Below are positions 61,727-64,000 of a DNA stretch of 64,000 bases, piece by piece. The DNA lies in NCBI GenBank assembly GCA_036877525.1, contig JAZGTH010000162.1, positions 1-64,000 on the forward strand. The letters run 5' to 3'. A program made the translations under genes and the position numbers. The notes under the pieces are model-generated. The model did not search any database. It was not told the origin of the DNA and saw nothing but the letters and a program-made list of their open reading frames with translations. The first letter of the stretch is position 1; each line of letters opens with the position of its first letter. The stretch comes from Chromobotia macracanthus (lineage: Eukaryota > Chordata > Actinopteri > Cypriniformes > Botiidae).

Positions 61727-62764
61727 CTCAGCTGGAACTGAGGGCACTAAACAAGACAATGACTCTTCCTGCATCTCCATTTCTCCTTGGACTGACTTCC
61801 TTCATTTGTGCTTCTGAAAGTCAAGAGGTACTGGGCGCCTTGTTCCACATACTGTAGGCCAAACCTCTCTTTTGTGTCCCTGTTGGAGGCATACAAGGCA
61901 GGATATTTTGGCTCCCCTGTTAGTCTCACAGAGGCCTTGTTAATCTGCATTATTAAGGCAGGGTCAAAAACTGCGGGTAGGACTATCCCTGGCTGCTTGA
62001 TGTCCACTAACCGCTGAAAATTCCAGCGTGCCACCCCAATCATGCCCTGTGCCTGGAACAGCTTAGGAGAGATACGATTTCCTGTTACCCACTGAGCCTG
62101 GTGACAATGAAACCCCTCTTGTTGTGAAGTGCCTCTGACGGGTATCCAAATGGGCACAGCAGCTTTCTTACCCTTTACATGATTAAGTTGTAAAGTTCCA
62201 CCATGTCTGTACAGGATTCCTTCTTCCACCTCAGGGTCACTCAGGCAGCCTCTAAGAATGTGCACACGTTAAATCCTCCACACTTTTAACATTGAGGGTT
62301 TAAAAAGGGGGATGTTGTTGGGATCTTTTGTAAGATGGAAATGTTGAAGGACTTCTTTAACTCTCTGTACATGCTCTTTGGGTTGTGGCACTTTTGTCCT
62401 GCAGTGCTCTCTGATGTGTTGCTTGGTTGGATTAGCAGGCACAATACCACATAATCTGTATGCCTCCTTCAGTTTATCCAGGTCACTTTGATCAACAACA
62501 GTGAAGGCAGCAGAGAGGAACTGGCAGAAAGAGCTGTACAGTGGATAATGCTCTGACACACATTCCCTGGTAAACCGTCGCATACAGTGAAATAAGTCCA
62601 ATTTAACAATAATGTCCTTATTGAACTTCTTGCGACTGGCACATATATTTTTAAGGTTCCCTGAGGTAACTTCTGCCACAATAGCTTCAGTGGTCTTCCA
62701 GGCATTCCATTGCAGGTGTTCAAAGGGCCCTGAGTCCATTACTTTGAAGGAAGCACAGCAGTCC
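61727..62764 (-). pseudogene. Exon-like segment 2: possible RNase H-like core
   Basis: The first codons complete VDR-DCC across the intron. MDSGPFEHLQWNAW follows, then KLDLFHCMRRF about 50 residues later. Asp residues in such positions (DRDCC and LDLFH) resemble the first two acidic residues of RNase H-like transposase folds, which is inference only. After an in-frame TAA (62269-62271) the frame continues with HILRGCLSDPEVEEG and VPIWIPVRGTSQQEGFH. A frameshift near 61785 precedes the last stretch, EMQEESLSCLVPSVPAE, which ends at a GTATTT donor. Confidence 0.6.
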
Positions 62765-62853
62765 CTATATTCACAAACAGAAAAATAAGCATCTTCAGGT
62801 CAAGATATTCATTACCATCATTACACAGTTTAATGTGATGTACTTATTCATAC

Positions 62854-64000
62854 CTGTCCACTCACTGGTATTTCACCTTGGGGATACCAGCAGAACTGTG
62901 CGATTGGCTAGCCCACAGTACACTGATTCCAAGGACTGCTCACTCTCAGATTGCAGCATCACCCAGGACAGGATCATCCAGTTCTGATTCATCACAGCAT
63001 ACGATGACATTGTGCCAGATGAGAGTGTGACTTTTCTGGCAACTTTACGTGTGTGATCTGACCTGAACACCTGTCCGAAAGTGCCTTGTAAAATCTGAGT
63101 GAGAGCTGCCTCCTGCCGCTGATATTCTTGAAGAAGGCATTCAACCAAATAGTGTGCAGTCACAGTGACCCCATACCATCCATCAGTGTCTTCATAACCT
63201 CCGAATGGTGCTGGTGTGTCATCCTTTCTAAAGGCCACAGTGATAGTCCTCTGTCCATATAGCCCTGCTTCAGCATCTTTGATGTTCTGCACACTGAGCA
63301 GGTAGGCTAGACGGGCTCTTTCATATTTAAGTTAAAGCACCTCAGACAACTGGTTGGCCATGTTATTAGGTGATTTTCCAGAGCGCCTCAGTTCATCCAT
63401 CACTGTTTTACAAATTGCCTTCTTATGGGTAAGGAAACCTGGCAAGATGTTACTGAAACGCTGTGGTAGCATGTCCAGCCACTGGGGTTATCAACAAACC
63501 AGTATTTCTTGCATGCCTTACAGCATAAACGAGAAGCAAGGATATAATATTGCCCAATAGTACCAAGGATCACTCTGGGTCTTCCTACACCAGAGGAGAC
63601 AACCTGAGGATGTGGACAACTATATAGACAAGGAAGGACATAACTGTTTCTAAGTTTTTCCATTATGCTGTGCTCTGGTTTCCAGATGAAAAAGGGGTGG
63701 AGCTGAAAGTATTTTGGTGATGGTAGTCCTGTGTTTGTTTCTATAAGCTCAGGCTGAGGTGGATAACGCCACAAGGAGACCATATTCATGAGGTGTCTCA
63801 CTGGTTGTGACCCTGGCCAGAGCCCCATGGCTTCCATCTCCGTTTTCATCCAAATTTTTTTAATGAAGTGACCAGTTCCAGCTGTTAATATCTTTTATGT
63901 AGCTGGGTACAGGGGCATCTGTCTGTGTGAAGGGTACTGGTGCAGGTGCAGTAGGTAGTGACAGTGCAGCTGGTGGCAGGATGGTGGGCAATGGTACAGA
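62854..64000 (-). pseudogene. Exon-like segment 1: proline-rich start and DUF6729-like region
   Basis: Enters from the right edge with Pro/Ala/Thr-rich sequence. It then shows HPFFIWKP, a Cys-containing segment (YSCPHP), ILASRLCCKACKKYWF with a CxxC pair suited to metal binding, and a helical stretch ending in LRRSGKSPNN. Further down come YGQRTITVAF and a Ser-rich VTLSSGTMSSYAVMN segment. It ends at a GTATGA donor at 62853. Interrupted by two frameshifts before 63400, a TAA at 63332-63334, another frameshift near 62900 and a TGA at 62862-62864. Confidence 0.65.

Larger units (their letters stand above)
60322..64000 (-). pseudogene. DUF6729-like gene remnant with introns, 5' end outside window
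   Basis: Minus-strand remains of one protein gene in four exon-like pieces: 64000-62854, 62764-61727, 61530-61464 and 61359-60322. All three introns have GT and AG ends, and the frames match across each junction. I recognise the family as the uncharacterised DUF6729-type proteins seen in fish and other animals, from memory of their general pattern. Lesions read in the sequence: frameshifts near 63860 (A7 run), 63484 (C4 run), 62900, 61785 and 60787 (T9 run), and stops at 63332-63334, 62862-62864, 62269-62271 and 61280-61282. Homopolymer indels could be sequencing errors, but four in-frame stops argue for a real pseudogene. It could also be an old transposase-derived gene. Confidence 0.7.

Overview
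The window looks like vertebrate, most likely teleost fish, genomic DNA. No bacterial gene, operon or ribosome binding site is visible. Support comes from a Tc1-family DNA transposon remnant (59.1-60.1 kb), a tRNA-Ala-headed SINE with the tail shared by many fish SINEs (60.1-60.3 kb), and a gene remnant with GT-AG introns (60.3-64.0 kb). About 58 of the 64 kb is satellite DNA.

Positions 1-48.8 kb hold one tandem array in a single orientation. Read on the minus strand, each unit has (i) a 72-nt tRNA-Gly-derived element with A box and B box, (ii) a T-run 7-9 nt past its end that would stop RNA polymerase III, (iii) a linker of about 120-140 bp, (iv) a variable number of 51/52-bp minisatellite repeats, and (v) a block of about 150 bp ('block A') that leads into the next unit. 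Many units carry two minisatellite tracts and two copies of block A per tRNA-like element, giving a common period of 1.09-1.12 kb. I count 43 tRNA-like copies here, including one decayed copy and six with their 3' end deleted. Multi-kb blocks recur at constant offsets, for example 2.73-kb blocks at 13.7, 18.5 and 43.4 kb, which points to block-wise amplification.

From 48.9 to 50.57 kb the array thins to a diverged, pure 52-bp minisatellite. At 50.57 kb the orientation flips in a hairpin-like junction with arms of about 62 bp. A diverged block A follows, then 5.4 kb of an unrelated AT-rich 69-bp satellite (50.86-56.24 kb). Next come three complete, more diverged units of the same family on the plus strand (56.25-58.56 kb). 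A fourth tRNA-like copy is cut at 58.60 kb by another tRNA-like sequence.

The right end holds about 0.4 kb of AT-rich DNA, the degenerate Tc1-like element (minus strand), the SINE, and a minus-strand pseudogene that resembles the DUF6729-type proteins of fish. The pseudogene keeps three recognisable introns but carries about nine frameshifts or stop codons, so it was not made by retroposition of a spliced mRNA.

The most notable feature is the satellite itself: a tandem repeat whose unit starts with a Pol III-type promoter and terminator, with a second tandem repeat nested inside. No intact protein-coding gene is supported in the window. The recurring ORFs inside the array are explained by the 51-bp (17-codon) repeat length.
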